This document shows, in pieces, positions 30,804-40,824 of a DNA stretch of 64,000 nt. Each line of letters begins with the position of its first letter. The stretch's first letter is position 1. Source of the DNA: Stutzerimonas stutzeri (GTDB taxonomy: Bacteria; Pseudomonadota; Gammaproteobacteria; Pseudomonadales; Pseudomonadaceae); contig NZ_JAMOII010000003.1 of the NCBI RefSeq assembly GCF_024448985.1, positions 186,001 through 250,000 on the forward strand. Direction: 5' to 3'. The notes under the pieces were generated by a model. It worked only from the letters and a program-made list of their open reading frames with translations, was not told where the DNA came from and did no database searches. The translations under genes and the position numbers were made by a program.

Positions 30804-32150
30804 TCATGCCGGCTGCGGAGGCGCGGTTGCCGCCTGGGCGACACCCGCCTCGAATTCGTCCCGGAAGTACTTGATCGCGGCGCCCAGCGGCTCTACCGCG
30901 CCGGGTGCGTGGGCGCAGAAGGTCTTGCCCGGGCCGAGGAAGTCCACCAGCCGCAGCAGGATGTCCAGGTCCTGGCGCGTGCCCTGGCCGCGCTCCAGTG
31001 CGCGCAGGGTCTTCACGCTCCAGGGCAGGCCGTCACGGCACGGCGTGCACCAGCCGCAGGATTCGCGGGCGAAGAACTCTTCCATGTTGCGCAGCAGCGA
31101 GACCATGCTGACGGTGTGGTCGACGGCCAGCGCCAGGCCGGTGCCCATGCGCGTGCCGACCTTGGCGATGCCGCCGGCGTACATCTGCGCCTCGAGGTGC
31201 TCGGGCAACAGGAAACCGGTGCCAGCGCCGCCGGGCTGCCAGCATTTGAGGGTGTAGCCATCCTTCATGCCGCCGGCGTAGTCCTCGAAGAGCTCGCGCG
31301 CGGTGATGCCGAAGGGCAGTTCCCAGATGCCGGGGTTCTTCACCTTGCCGGAGAAGCCCATCAGCTTGCTGCCGTGGTCTTCGCTGCCGGGGCGCGCCAG
31401 CGACTTGTACCACTCCACGCCGTTGCCGATGATTGCCGGCACGTTGCACAGGGTCTCGACGTTGTTGACGCAGGTTGGCTTGCCCCAGACGCCGACGGCG
31501 GCGGGGAAGGGCGGCTTGGCGCGGGGGTTGGCTCGACGGCCTTCCAGCGAGTTGATCAGCGCGGTTTCTTCGCCGCAGATGTAGCGGCCGGCGCCGGTAT
31601 GCACGAACAGCTCGAAATCGAAGCCCGAGCCCAGAATGTTCTTGCCCAGCAGGCCGGCGGCCTTGGCCTCAAGGATGGCGCGGTTGAGGTTGCGCGCCGC
31701 GTCGACGTATTCGCCGCGCAGGAAAATGTAGCCTCGGTAGGCCTTGAGCGCGCGGGCGCTGATGATCATGCCTTCCACCAGCAGGTGCGGCAGTTGCTCC
31801 ATCAGCAGCCGATCCTTCCAGGTGTTGGGCTCCATCTCGTCCGCGTTGCACAGCAGGTAGCGGATATTTAGCGATTCGTCGGTGGGCATCAGGCCCCACT
31901 TCACGCCCGTGGGAAAGCCGGCGCCGCCACGGCCCTTGAGGCCGGATTCCTTCACCGTTTGCACGATATCGGCCTGGGCCATGTCGGCCAACGCCTTGCG
32001 CAGCGCGTTGTAGCCGTTCTTCTGGCGATACTCGTCGAGCCATACCGGCTGGCCGTCGTCACGCAGGCGCCAGGTCAGCGGATGGGTTTCTTCGCTACGG
32101 GCAATGCGGTTGGCCGGGCCGAAAGATGCCAATTGCTTCATGACGCTCAT
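30804..32150 (-). CDS. nuoF: NADH-quinone oxidoreductase subunit F
   Basis: NuoF binds NADH and FMN and cluster N3 and is the entry point for electrons in complex I. The 448-residue product has the glycine-rich FMN/NADH loop [13 protein letters not shown], the [19 protein letters not shown] segment and the 4Fe-4S ligands in [12 protein letters not shown] plus the later Cys in KTFCAHA. Its ATG overlaps the nuoE stop by four bases. Confidence 0.97.
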   Translation of the reverse strand: MSVMKQLASFGPANRIARSEETHPLTWRLRDDGQPVWLDEYRQKNGYNALRKALADMAQADIVQTVKESGLKGRGGAGFPTGVKWGLMPTDESLNIRYLLCNADEMEPNTWKDRLLMEQLPHLLVEGMIISARALKAYRGYIFLRGEYVDAARNLNRAILEAKAAGLLGKNILGSGFDFELFVHTGAGRYICGEETALINSLEGRRANPRAKPPFPAAVGVWGKPTCVNNVETLCNVPAIIGNGVEWYKSLARPGSEDHGSKLMGFSGKVKNPGIWELPFGITARELFEDYAGGMKDGYTLKCWQPGGAGTGFLLPEHLEAQMYAGGIAKVGTRMGTGLALAVDHTVSMVSLLRNMEEFFARESCGWCTPCRDGLPWSVKTLRALERGQGTRQDLDILLRLVDFLGPGKTFCAHAPGAVEPLGAAIKYFRDEFEAGVAQAATAPPQPA

Positions 32151-32641
32151 TGATAGGCCTCCAGCAACTGGGCGACGCCGCCGGGCTGAACGTCACCGAA
32201 GGTGTCGTCGTCGACCATCAGCGCGGGGGCCTTGTCGCAGTTGCCCAGGCAGCACACCGGAATCAGGGTGAAGCGGCCATCGGCGGAAGTCTGGCCGGGC
32301 TCGATGCCGATTTCATTCCTGATGCTGTCGAGCACGTTTTCATGGCCGCCGATGTAGCAGGTCATGCTGTCGCAGACGCGGATGATGTGGCGGCCCACCG
32401 GCACGCGGAAGATCTGACTATAGAAGGTGGCCACGCCTTCGACGTCGCTGGCCGGGATGCCGAGCACCTCGCCGATGGCATCGCAGGCGCCGTCCGGTAC
32501 CCAGCCGCGCTGCTGCTGGACGATCTTCAGCGCTTCGATGCTGGCCGCGCGCGAATCTTCGTAATGGTGCATCTCGTGCTCGATGGCCGAGCGTTCGGTT
32601 TCGCTGAGGACGAAACGGTCAGTCTTGATAACAGTGCTCAT
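32147..32641 (-). CDS. nuoE: NADH-quinone oxidoreductase subunit E
   Basis: NuoE is the 24-kDa type thioredoxin-like subunit carrying the off-path 2Fe-2S cluster N1a. The 164-residue product has the ligand pairs in CDSMTC and CCLGNC. It starts directly after the nuoCD stop and overlaps the nuoF start by four bases. Confidence 0.96.
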   Translation of the reverse strand: MSTVIKTDRFVLSETERSAIEHEMHHYEDSRAASIEALKIVQQQRGWVPDGACDAIGEVLGIPASDVEGVATFYSQIFRVPVGRHIIRVCDSMTCYIGGHENVLDSIRNEIGIEPGQTSADGRFTLIPVCCLGNCDKAPALMVDDDTFGDVQPGGVAQLLEAYQ

Positions 32642-32642
32642 A

Positions 32643-34424
32643 TCAGCGGTCCACGTCGGCCATAACGAAATCGATGCTGCCCAGATAGGCGATCAGGTCC
32701 GGGATCATGCTGCCGCGGATCACCGAGGGGATCTGCTGCAGATGCGGGAAGCTGGGCGTCCGAATGCGCGTGCGGTAGCTCATGGTGCTGCCGTCGCTGG
32801 TCAGGTAGTAGCTGTTGATGCCCTTGGTCGCTTCGATCATCTGGAAGCTCTCGTTGGCCGGCATCACCGGACCCCAGGAGACCTGCAGGAAGTGCGTGAT
32901 CAGGGTCTCGATGTGCTCCAGCGTGCGCTCTTTCGGCGGCGGCGTGGTCAGCGGGTGGTCGGCCTTGTAGGGGCCTTCGGGCATGTGCTTGAGGCACTGC
33001 TCGATGATCTTCAGGCTCTCGCGCATCTCGCCCATCTTCACCATGCAACGGTCGTAGGCGTCGCCGTTGACCGCCAGCGGCACTTCAAAGTCGAAATGCT
33101 GGTAGCCGGAGTAGGGGCGTGCCTTGCGAATGTCGAAGTCGCAGCCGGTGGCGCGCAGGCCGGCACCGGTGGTGCCCCATTCGAGGGCTTCCTTGGTGTT
33201 GTAGGCGGCTACGCCCTTGGTACGACCGATGAGGATGCTGTTCTTCAGCGCGGCCTTTTCGTACTCGGCGAGGCGCTTGGGCATCCAGTCGAGGAATTCG
33301 CGCACCAGCTTGTCCCAGCCGCGCGGCAGGTCGTGGGCGACGCCGCCGATGCGGTACCAGGCCGGGTGCATGCGGAAACCGGTGATGGCCTCGATCACCT
33401 GGTAGGCGCGCTGGCGGTCGGTGAAGGTGAAGAACACCGGTGTCATGGCGCCGACGTCCTGGATGTAGGTGCCGAGGTAGAGCAGGTGGTTCTGGATGCG
33501 GAAGAACTCGGCCATCATCACGCGGATGAAGTCGACGCGGTCCGGCACCTTGATGCCGGCGAGTTTCTCCACCGCCAGCACGTAGGGCAGGTTGTTCATC
33601 ACCCCGCCGAGGTAGTCGATGCGGTCGGTGTAGGGGATGAAGCTGTGCCAGCTCTGGCGCTCGGCCATCTTTTCGGCGCCGCGATGGTGGTAGCCGATCT
33701 CCGGTACGCAATCGAGGATTTCCTCGCCATCGAGCTGCAGGATGATGCGGAAAGCGCCATGGGCCGAAGGGTGGTTCGGGCCGAGGTTGAGGAACATGTA
33801 GTCCTCGTGCTCGCTGTGGCGCTGCATGCCCCAGTCCTCGGGTTTGAAGCGCAGGGCTTCCTGCTCCAGGTCCTGCTTGGCGGCATTCAGGCTGTAGGGA
33901 TCGAACTCGGTGGCGCGCGCCGGGTAGTCCTTGCGCAGCGGATGGCCTTCCCAGGTCGGCGGCATCAGCATGCGAGTGAGGAACGGGTGGCCATCGAAGG
34001 TGATGCCGAACATGTCCCAGATTTCGCGCTCGTACCAGTTGGCGTTGGGCCAGACGGAGACGGCGGTGGGCAGGTTCATGTCGCCTTCGCGGAGCGCGAC
34101 CTTGATCATCACATCGCTGTTTCGCTCCAGCGACATCAGGTGATAGAAGACGCTGAAGTCGGCGGCAGGCAGGCCGCGGCGCTGAGTGCGCAGGCGCTCG
34201 TCGGTGGCGCTCAGGTCGTAGAGCATCACGTAGGGCTTGCTCACCTGGCGCAGGAAGCTCAGCACCTCGATGAGCTTTTCGCGGGGTACCCAGAGCACCG
34301 GCATGCCGGTCAGGCTGGGTTGCAGCGTGAAGGTCTCGGCGCCGAAGCGCGCGTTCAGTTCGACGACGATATCCTGGTCGTCAGCCTTGTAGGGCGGGAT
34401 GTACAGAGCATTGCCTGCAGTCAT
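32643..34424 (-). CDS. nuoCD: NADH-quinone oxidoreductase fused subunit C/D
   Basis: This is the fused NuoC-NuoD polypeptide, as in E. coli and pseudomonads. Residues of about 1-190 correspond to NuoC, with the signature [18 protein letters not shown]. Residues of about 205-593 correspond to NuoD, with [23 protein letters not shown] containing the quinone-site histidine, and the C-terminal ending [11 protein letters not shown]. No frameshift interrupts the fusion. It is preceded by nuoB after 62 bases. Confidence 0.97.
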   Translation of the reverse strand: MTAGNALYIPPYKADDQDIVVELNARFGAETFTLQPSLTGMPVLWVPREKLIEVLSFLRQVSKPYVMLYDLSATDERLRTQRRGLPAADFSVFYHLMSLERNSDVMIKVALREGDMNLPTAVSVWPNANWYEREIWDMFGITFDGHPFLTRMLMPPTWEGHPLRKDYPARATEFDPYSLNAAKQDLEQEALRFKPEDWGMQRHSEHEDYMFLNLGPNHPSAHGAFRIILQLDGEEILDCVPEIGYHHRGAEKMAERQSWHSFIPYTDRIDYLGGVMNNLPYVLAVEKLAGIKVPDRVDFIRVMMAEFFRIQNHLLYLGTYIQDVGAMTPVFFTFTDRQRAYQVIEAITGFRMHPAWYRIGGVAHDLPRGWDKLVREFLDWMPKRLAEYEKAALKNSILIGRTKGVAAYNTKEALEWGTTGAGLRATGCDFDIRKARPYSGYQHFDFEVPLAVNGDAYDRCMVKMGEMRESLKIIEQCLKHMPEGPYKADHPLTTPPPKERTLEHIETLITHFLQVSWGPVMPANESFQMIEATKGINSYYLTSDGSTMSYRTRIRTPSFPHLQQIPSVIRGSMIPDLIAYLGSIDFVMADVDR

Positions 34425-34486
34425 GATCTCGGTCGCTTTCGGTCAACGTTTGGGTGTGCGGGTGCCTTCCGTGGGGAAGGCCGGAA

Positions 34487-35161
34487 TCACACGTCGTCGG
34501 GGCTGCGCAGGTTGGTGACCTGGATACGCTGTTCGCGTCGCTGTTCCTTCTGCGACGGCATCTCGGCGCGATAAACGCCTTGATCACCGACGACCCAGGA
34601 AAGCGGGCGGCGCTCCTTGCCGATGGACTCCTGCAGCAGTTGTAAGCCTTGCAGGAACGCCTCGGGGCGGGGCGGGCAGCCGGGTATGTACACGTCCACG
34701 GGGAGGAACTTGTCGACCCCCTGAACGACCGAGTAGATGTCGTACATACCACCGGAATTGGCGCACGAACCCATGGAGATGACCCACTTGGGTTCGAGCA
34801 TCTGTTCGTAGAGGCGCTGGATGATGGGCGCCATTTTGATGAAGCAGGTGCCGGCAATGACCATAAAGTCGGCCTGGCGCGGCGAAGCGCGGATCACCTC
34901 GGCACCGAAGCGGGCGATGTCATGAGGCGCGGTGAAGGCCGTGGTCATCTCCACATAGCAGCACGACAGGCCGAAGTTGTACGGCCAGAGGGAATTCTTG
35001 CGCCCCCAGTTGACCGCGCCACTCAGCACGTCTTCCAGCTTGCCCATGTAGATGTTGCGATGAACCTGGTCTTCTAGTGGATCGGCAACAGTCTCCTGCT
35101 GGCCGATCGGATAACGGTCATTGACCGCATCCGGATCGATCCGGGTAAGTTTGTATTGCAT
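34487..35161 (-). CDS. nuoB: NADH-quinone oxidoreductase subunit B
   Basis: NuoB carries the terminal cluster N2 that reduces quinone. The 224-residue product shows the N2 ligands: tandem cysteines in GLSCCYVEM, then GTCFIK... [11 protein letters not shown] and PGCPPRPE. It starts ten bases after the nuoA stop. Confidence 0.97.
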   Translation of the reverse strand: MQYKLTRIDPDAVNDRYPIGQQETVADPLEDQVHRNIYMGKLEDVLSGAVNWGRKNSLWPYNFGLSCCYVEMTTAFTAPHDIARFGAEVIRASPRQADFMVIAGTCFIKMAPIIQRLYEQMLEPKWVISMGSCANSGGMYDIYSVVQGVDKFLPVDVYIPGCPPRPEAFLQGLQLLQESIGKERRPLSWVVGDQGVYRAEMPSQKEQRREQRIQVTNLRSPDDV

Positions 35162-35171
35162 GTGAAGAGCC

Positions 35172-35579
35172 TCATTGTTTTAGCTTCGCCTGTCGCTCGC
35201 GACGGCTGGATGGCGCCCAATCGAGCGCACCCACCCGCCAAAGGTAGACAAGACCCGCCAACAGAATTGCTATGAATACGGTAGCTTCAATGAGGCCCGC
35301 CCAGCCGCTTTCGCGCACCGAGACAGCCCAGGCAAAGAGATATAGGGCTTCAACGTCGAAGATCACGAAGAGCATCGCGACCAGATAGAATTTTGCGGAG
35401 AAACGCAGCCGGGCGTTGCCCGTGGGGAGAATGCCTGACTCGAAGGGCTCGTTCTTGGCGCGGCCCCAGGCTTTGCTGCCGAGCAGGCTGGATACGCCAA
35501 GCATGAATGCGCATAGCGCGATAACGCCGAGAACAAATACAGCGAAGCCCCAATTATGGGACAGGGATACATCAGGCAT
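35172..35579 (-). CDS. nuoA: NADH-quinone oxidoreductase subunit A
   Basis: NuoA is a three-helix membrane subunit and the first gene of the operon. The 135-residue product has the conserved loop [21 protein letters not shown] followed by [12 protein letters not shown] with its membrane acidic residues. AAGGGG lies about eight bases before the ATG. The upstream region carries a candidate oxygen-responsive promoter. Confidence 0.95.
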   Translation of the reverse strand: MPDVSLSHNWGFAVFVLGVIALCAFMLGVSSLLGSKAWGRAKNEPFESGILPTGNARLRFSAKFYLVAMLFVIFDVEALYLFAWAVSVRESGWAGLIEATVFIAILLAGLVYLWRVGALDWAPSSRRERQAKLKQ

Positions 35580-35686
35580 GCCGGGCCCCTTAGCGGAACG
35601 GCTTTATTATGTCCAGCTTGCGACAGCGACCAAGCGTCGCAACCCCTAATGGCCGGGCATTCTATGCCTACCTAAAGTTAAAGTAC

Positions 35687-35742
35687 ATGTTTCTACATGA
35701 AACATATTGAAGTATTTCTGACGTTTATTTGATGTCACTCAA
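35687..35742 (-). promoter_or_regulatory. Candidate Anr/FNR-type promoter of the nuo operon
   Basis: On the minus strand TTGAGTGACATCAA (35742-35729) differs from the FNR/Anr consensus TTGATnnnnATCAA at one base. A -10-like TATGTT (35706-35701) lies downstream so that, with a start near 35694, the box is centred at -41.5, the class II activator position. A perfect 7-5-7 inverted repeat (ATGTTTC/GAAACAT, 35687-35705) overlaps the -10 and start region and could be a second operator or a 5' hairpin. The nuoA ATG is about 115 bases downstream. Confidence 0.55.
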
Positions 35743-35839
35743 TAGTTGCAGGCCGCGAAACGGCGCCGGGCCGGCCTTCTGCAGAGGCAGTGACCGGCTG
35801 TCGCAATCTTCGCGTGGTTGGGCCTGTGCATCTGTTTAC

Positions 35840-36577
35840 TTATGCTACGCAGTCATCGAGCATGGCCTTCGTGTACGCAGCAACCTCACCGATTACGAGA
35901 ATTGCCGGACTTTTTAGCTGAAAGGCCAGGGCATCGCGGCACATGTCCGCCAGGCTGGAGCGGCATTCGCGTTGCTGCGTAAGGGAGGCGTTTTCGATCA
36001 TCGCGACGGCGGTCCACGCCGGCAGACCGCCTTCGATCAGGCCAGCCTGTACCTGATGCAGGCTGCTGACGCCCATGTAGACGACCAGTGTCGTGCCGGT
36101 TTTCGCCAGCGCGTGCCACTCGGGACTGCTGTTATCCAGCGTATGTGCTGTAACCAAGGTAACGCCACGGGCGACGCCGCGATGGGTCAGCGAAATACCG
36201 CATTGAGTCGCGCCGGCAAGGCCTGCGGTTATGCCATTGACGATCTCCACTTCGACGCCACGCTCCGCCAGCCATTCCGCTTCTTCACCGCCGCGTCCGA
36301 AAATGCACGGATCGCCGCCTTTCAGGCGCACCACACACTTGCCCTGGCGTGCGTAGCGCAACATCAATCTATGGATGAAGGCCTGCGGCGTCGAGCGGCA
36401 GCCACCGCGCTTGCCCACCGGGATCACCCGCGCGTTCGGGCAGTGTTGGAGTACGGCGGGATTGACCAGATCGTCGATCAGCACCACCTGCGCCTCGCCC
36501 AAGGCCCGCACGGCCTTTAGTGTCAGTAGTTCCGGGTCACCGGGACCTGCGCCCACCAGCCATACTTTTGCGCTCAT
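35840..36577 (-). CDS. cobA: Uroporphyrinogen-III C-methyltransferase
   Basis: The enzyme methylates uroporphyrinogen III twice with S-adenosylmethionine to give precorrin-2, the precursor of sirohaem and cobalamin. The 245-residue product has the SUMT motifs VWLVGAGPGDPELLTLKA at the start and VVRLKGGDPCIFGRGGEEAEWL in the middle, and is the single-domain form without CysG dehydrogenase/chelatase. The ATG at 36577 has AGAGGTAG before it. It is the last gene of the nitrate operon; sirohaem supply for nitrite reductase explains the placement. Confidence 0.93.
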   Translation of the reverse strand: MSAKVWLVGAGPGDPELLTLKAVRALGEAQVVLIDDLVNPAVLQHCPNARVIPVGKRGGCRSTPQAFIHRLMLRYARQGKCVVRLKGGDPCIFGRGGEEAEWLAERGVEVEIVNGITAGLAGATQCGISLTHRGVARGVTLVTAHTLDNSSPEWHALAKTGTTLVVYMGVSSLHQVQAGLIEGGLPAWTAVAMIENASLTQQRECRSSLADMCRDALAFQLKSPAILVIGEVAAYTKAMLDDCVA

Positions 36578-36650
36578 GTATCTACCTCTCATGCTGCTGC
36601 GATCATGTTGGCCATGCGCTATGCATCGCCTGTTCCGCCATGGATTTTGT

Positions 36651-39347
36651 TCAGGCCATCGTTGGCTGTTTCATCAGCAGTCGCCTGATTTCCGGTACGC
36701 AGGAACCACAGCTGGTTCCACAGCCCAGTTCACGCTTCAAACCATCCAAATCGAGGCCCCGCTCCATTCCCGCACAGACCGCGTCCTGGCTGACGTTCAT
36801 GCAGTTGCATAGAATCTTGCTGGCGCGAATATCACCGCCAGGCGGCTTGCTTAGCGGGGCGAGTAACCAGCGGCGCAGCGCCGGATCGGCCTTTCCGTCG
36901 AGCCAGAGCTGCTTCAGCCAGTGGCGTGCGGCGGTTTCGCCGGAAAGGCTGATGGCGACGATGCGGTCCTCTTCGATGCGCACCCGCTTGCCAACGCTGC
37001 GTCGCGGGTCGTCGTAGATCAGCACCGGACCTTCATCCAGTCGCAGCAATTGATTGAGCTGCGCCAGTAACGCTGTGCTCGGCGCCTCGCTACCAGCGGC
37101 GCGGATCACCAACGCTGCCCGGTCGCGCCCGGCAAGGCTGAAACTGGCGTAGGCGAACCCCTCGAACAATGGGCGCAGCGCCTCGAAACGTTGCTGCACC
37201 GAGCCTTCGACGAGGGCGAAGAACTGCCAGGGCAGCTCGATCTTTTCCACCTCGACACCGGCGTGCTTGAGTTCGGGTTGCTTCGAAATCGGGTCGAATG
37301 CCGGCAACGTGAGCCGGTTGACGCCCAGCCCCTTGAGGAAGCGATCACCCCAATGCATCGGCAGGAAGACCTGGCCAGTACGCAGGCCGTCATCCTCGCG
37401 TACCGGCAACAGCAATTCGCCACGGCGGCTGCGAACCTTGACCAGTTGGCCATCGAGCAGCCGACGGCTACGCATGTCCTCGACGCTCATGCTCAGCAGC
37501 GCTTCTTCGACATGGCCGAACAGGCGCGCTGCGGTGCCGGTGCGGCTCATGCCATGCCAGTGATCGCGCAGGCGACCCGTGTTCAGCGTAAGCGGGAACT
37601 GGGTTTCGCGTTTCTCCTTCGGCGCCTGATAGTGCTCGGCGATAAAGCGTGCGCGGCCGTCATCGGTCGGGAACACGCCGTCGCCGTAGAGCCGCGGCGT
37701 GCCTCGCTGGCTGCCGGCAGGGAAGGGCCATTGTTGCGGGCCGAGCTGATCAATCACCGCATGACTGAGACCGGACAGGTCCAGGTCACGGCCCTGGGTG
37801 AGCAGTTTGTATTCCTCGAACAGCGCGGCGGCGGTGTCGAACGCGAACAGGCTCGCCTGATCGGGGCGCATCAGGCTTTCCAGACGGCGAGCAAAATCAC
37901 AGGTGATCGACCAATCGGCGCGCGCCTCGCCCGGTGCGGGAATGGCGCGTCGCACATGGCTGACACGGCGCTCGGAGTTGGTCACGGTGCCGTCCTTCTC
38001 GCCCCAACTGGCCGCGGGCAGCAGCAAATCAGCGTAGCGGCAGGTCTCGGTGGTAAAGAAAGCTTCCTGGACGACCACGAAAGGGCACGCCGCCAGCGCT
38101 TGATGAATGCTCTGCTGGTCCGGCATCGACTGCGCGGGATTGGTGCAGGCGATCCACAGCGCCTTGACCTTGCCGCTGCGTACGGCATCGAACAGCTCTA
38201 TCGCGGACAGGCCCGACGTATCAGGCAGCGCCGGGACGTTCCAATAATTAGCGACTTCGGCACGATGCCCCGCGTTGCCAGATTCGCGATGGCCTGGCAA
38301 CAGGTTGGACAGGCTGCCGGTTTCGCGTCCGCCCATGGCGTTGGGCTGGCCCGTCAGCGAGAAGGGGCCGGCGCCGGGTTTGCCGATCTGGCCCATGGCG
38401 AGGTGCAGATTGATCAGCGCGCTGTTCTTGGCGCTGCCGGAGGTCGACTGGTTTACGCCCATGCACCACAGCGAAAGAAAGCTAGGCGCGCTACCAATCA
38501 GGCGAGCACAGGTCTGCAACTCTTCGACGCTGATGCCGCACAGGTCCGCTACCTTGGCCGAACTGTACTCATCCACCATATGCCTGAGTTCTTCGAAGCC
38601 GTCGGTGTGGGTCTCGATGAAGTCCCGATCGATCCGGCCTTCGTCCAAGAGTATGTGCAGAATGCCGTGGAACAGCGCGACATCGCTGCCCGGCAGGATC
38701 GCCAGGTGCAGGTCGGCCAGGCCACAGGTGTCGGTGCGTCGCGGGTCGACCACGATGACTTTCATTTGCGGCCTCTTCGCCTTGGCTTCCTCCAGGCGAC
38801 GAAACAGCACCGGGTGGGCATAGGCCATGTTGCTGCCGACGATCAGCAGGCAGTCGCTCTGTTCGATGTCTTCGTAGCTGCACGGCGGCGCGTCAGCGCC
38901 GAGGCTGCGCTTGTAACCGGCCACGGCGGACGACATGCACAGGCGCGAGTTGGAGTCGATGTTGTTGGTGCCAACCAGCGCGCGGGCGAGCTTGTTGAAC
39001 GCGTAGTAATCCTCGGTCAGCAACTGGCCGGAGATGTAGAAGGCGACGCTGTCCGGGCCGTGTTTGGTGATCGTCTCGGCGAATACATGGGCGGCATGGT
39101 CGAGCGCGCTATCCCAGTCGGTGCGGGTACGGGCCAGGTCTTTGCCCAGGCGCAACTCGGGGTAGAGCGCGCGAGCGTCCAAATCACCGGTCAGGTGCAA
39201 GGTCGACCCCTTGCTGCACAGCTTGCCGAAGTTGGCTGGATGATTCGGGTCGCCGGCGACATTAAGGATGCGCTCGCCGTCGTGCTCGATCAGCACGCCG
39301 CAGCCGACGCCGCAGTAGCAGCAGGTGGAGGCAGTGGTCTGGCGCAT
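36651..39347 (-). CDS. nasA: Assimilatory nitrate reductase, catalytic subunit
   Basis: This is a cytoplasmic molybdenum enzyme that reduces nitrate to nitrite for nitrogen assimilation. The 898-residue product binds a 4Fe-4S cluster through Cys9, Cys12, Cys16 and Cys44, and the molybdenum-ligand region is SNSRLCMSSAV. The body is the bis-MGD oxidoreductase fold. The C-terminus adds a BFD-like 2Fe-2S domain (ILCNCMNV...CGTSCGSC), the docking point for an electron donor in the Klebsiella NasA type. There is no Tat signal. It starts 38 bases after the flavoprotein gene, so the two probably form the complex. The name nasA is also used for the transporter in some pseudomonads. Confidence 0.92.
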   Translation of the reverse strand: MRQTTASTCCYCGVGCGVLIEHDGERILNVAGDPNHPANFGKLCSKGSTLHLTGDLDARALYPELRLGKDLARTRTDWDSALDHAAHVFAETITKHGPDSVAFYISGQLLTEDYYAFNKLARALVGTNNIDSNSRLCMSSAVAGYKRSLGADAPPCSYEDIEQSDCLLIVGSNMAYAHPVLFRRLEEAKAKRPQMKVIVVDPRRTDTCGLADLHLAILPGSDVALFHGILHILLDEGRIDRDFIETHTDGFEELRHMVDEYSSAKVADLCGISVEELQTCARLIGSAPSFLSLWCMGVNQSTSGSAKNSALINLHLAMGQIGKPGAGPFSLTGQPNAMGGRETGSLSNLLPGHRESGNAGHRAEVANYWNVPALPDTSGLSAIELFDAVRSGKVKALWIACTNPAQSMPDQQSIHQALAACPFVVVQEAFFTTETCRYADLLLPAASWGEKDGTVTNSERRVSHVRRAIPAPGEARADWSITCDFARRLESLMRPDQASLFAFDTAAALFEEYKLLTQGRDLDLSGLSHAVIDQLGPQQWPFPAGSQRGTPRLYGDGVFPTDDGRARFIAEHYQAPKEKRETQFPLTLNTGRLRDHWHGMSRTGTAARLFGHVEEALLSMSVEDMRSRRLLDGQLVKVRSRRGELLLPVREDDGLRTGQVFLPMHWGDRFLKGLGVNRLTLPAFDPISKQPELKHAGVEVEKIELPWQFFALVEGSVQQRFEALRPLFEGFAYASFSLAGRDRAALVIRAAGSEAPSTALLAQLNQLLRLDEGPVLIYDDPRRSVGKRVRIEEDRIVAISLSGETAARHWLKQLWLDGKADPALRRWLLAPLSKPPGGDIRASKILCNCMNVSQDAVCAGMERGLDLDGLKRELGCGTSCGSCVPEIRRLLMKQPTMA

Positions 39348-39385
39348 AGCGTTTTCTCTCCTGACCTGGTGGGCTTGGTGCGCTG

Positions 39386-40687
39386 TCACGCACATTCGGT
39401 TGTGCTATCGGGTGACAACCGAACGGATTCACTATTGCTGCGTAGCGCCTCGCTCTCCACGCCCGAAGCGGGCTGGCCTAAGCCGGTCGCACCAAACATC
39501 AGGCAATCGCGAATATCACTGACGTTCTGACCTTCGCGCACCTGGCGAAAATACCAGCCGGCATCGGAGGTATCGCCGTACAGGCAGGCGCCGACGAGGA
39601 CGTCGTCCTTGATCACCAGTTTTTTGTACACGCCGCCGATGGGGTCGGAGAGGGTGATGGTTTCGGTGCCTTCACCGCCGATGAAATCACCGGCGGAGAA
39701 CAGGTCGATTCCGGTGACCTTCAGCTTGGTCGACGTCACCGAACCCGGGTAACGGGAGAATCCCAGCATCGCCAGGTGATTGGCGCAGACCCTTGCCTGT
39801 TCGAACAAGGGCGCGACCAGCCCGTAGGCGGTGCCCCGATGGCTGGCGCATTCACCAACGGCATAGATGCGGGGGTCAAAGGTTTGCAGGGTGTCGTTGA
39901 CCAGAATGCCGCGGTCGCAGGGGATTCCGGCTTGCTCCGCCAGCGCACTATTGGGACGAATACCAGCAGCCATGACCACCAGATCGGCGTCGATCACCTC
40001 ACCATCGGCGAAGCGTACGGCCTGGACCCGCCCCTGATCGTTACCGATCAGTTCGGCGGTCTGCTTGTTCATCTTGAAGGTCAGCCCGCGGCTTTCCAAT
40101 GCCTTCTGCAGCAGGGTGCCGGCGCTTTGGTCGAGCTGGCGCTCCATCGGCCATTCGCCGAGGTGCACTACGGTCACCTGCATACCGCGCGCCGTCAGGC
40201 CGTTGGCCGCTTCCAGCCCGAGTAATCCGCCGCCGATTACCACAGCGTGCCTGTGGTTCCTGGCGGCGCCCAGCATCGCCTGGGTGTCGGCGATATCGCG
40301 ATAGCCGATCACCCCGTCGAGCTGATTGCCGGGTATCGGCAGGATGAAGGGTGTCGAACCGGTGGCGATGAGCAGGCGGTCATACTCGGCTTCGCTGCCG
40401 TCTTCGGCGATCACCCGACGCCTGATCCGGTCGATCTGAATCACCTTGCGGTTGAGTAGCAGGCGGATGCCGTTCTTCGCATACCAGTCGAGGTCGTTGA
40501 GCACGATCTCCTCGAAGGTTTGCTCGCCGGCCAATACCGGCGAAAGCAGGATACGGTTGTAGTTGGGATGGGGCTCGGCGCCGAATACCGTGATGTCGTA
40601 GAGATCAGGGGCGAGCTTGAGCAGTTCCTCCAGGGTACGAACCCCGGCCATGCCATTGCCGATCATCACGAGTCTGAGTTTTTTCAT
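39386..40687 (-). CDS. NirB-like NAD(P)H/FAD oxidoreductase lacking the nitrite reductase domain
   Basis: The 433-residue protein corresponds to only the N-terminal flavoprotein part of NADH nitrite reductase NirB. It has the FAD motif VMIGNGMAGVRTLEELL at the start, the NAD(P) motif AVVIGGGLLGLEAANGL at about 148-164, and the FAD-binding RIYAVGECASH. It ends soon after RDCLMFG. There is no BFD cysteine cluster and no sirohaem domain, and no nirD follows. Its size and position before the nitrate reductase gene match the NADH-oxidising NasC subunit of Klebsiella, so it probably feeds electrons to the nitrate reductase. The alternative is a reduced NirB relic, but the frame is clean and the folds are intact. 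Confidence 0.8.
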   Translation of the reverse strand: MKKLRLVMIGNGMAGVRTLEELLKLAPDLYDITVFGAEPHPNYNRILLSPVLAGEQTFEEIVLNDLDWYAKNGIRLLLNRKVIQIDRIRRRVIAEDGSEAEYDRLLIATGSTPFILPIPGNQLDGVIGYRDIADTQAMLGAARNHRHAVVIGGGLLGLEAANGLTARGMQVTVVHLGEWPMERQLDQSAGTLLQKALESRGLTFKMNKQTAELIGNDQGRVQAVRFADGEVIDADLVVMAAGIRPNSALAEQAGIPCDRGILVNDTLQTFDPRIYAVGECASHRGTAYGLVAPLFEQARVCANHLAMLGFSRYPGSVTSTKLKVTGIDLFSAGDFIGGEGTETITLSDPIGGVYKKLVIKDDVLVGACLYGDTSDAGWYFRQVREGQNVSDIRDCLMFGATGLGQPASGVESEALRSNSESVRLSPDSTTECA

Positions 40688-40717
40688 ACCGTTCTCCGCG
40701 CGAGCTGGGCGTCAACG

Positions 40718-40757
40718 AAAAAGGCGCCCCCACCAGTTAACCGGTGAGGACGCCTTT
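40718..40757 (-). terminator. Leader terminator of the nitrate reductase operon
   Basis: On the minus strand AAAGGCG (40757-40751) pairs with CGCCTTT (40726-40720), enclosing CACCGGTTAACTGGTG, and is followed by more T residues. It lies 30 bases before the flavoprotein start, inside the 5' leader, so it should abort transcription unless antiterminated. NasT is the expected antiterminator. Confidence 0.75.
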
Positions 40758-40781
40758 GTCCTTGTTCCGTATTCGGAGCCC

Positions 40782-40801
40782 GGCCCTCCACATTGAAGGC
40801 C
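40782..40801 (-). promoter_or_regulatory. ANTAR-type hexaloop hairpin in the nitrate reductase leader
   Basis: The RNA would form a seven-pair stem (GGCCUUC/GAGGGCC, one G-U pair) closed by the six-base loop AAUGUG. A at loop position 1 and G at position 4 are the identities that ANTAR proteins recognise. It is 24 bases upstream of the leader terminator. A small second stem (UCCG-AAUA-CGGA, 40777-40766) lies between them. Confidence 0.65.
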
Positions 40802-40824
40802 CGGCTTGATGTTGCTCTTGACAA

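Noticed and set aside
32583-34574. A 663-codon frame antisense to nuoCD
   Set aside because: Shadow of a strongly codon-biased gene; composition is unlike a folded protein and the sense gene is certain.
37191-39530. A 779-codon open frame antisense to the nitrate reductase gene
   Set aside because: It mirrors the third-position GC of nasA, has no recognisable domain, and no ribosome-binding site precedes it.
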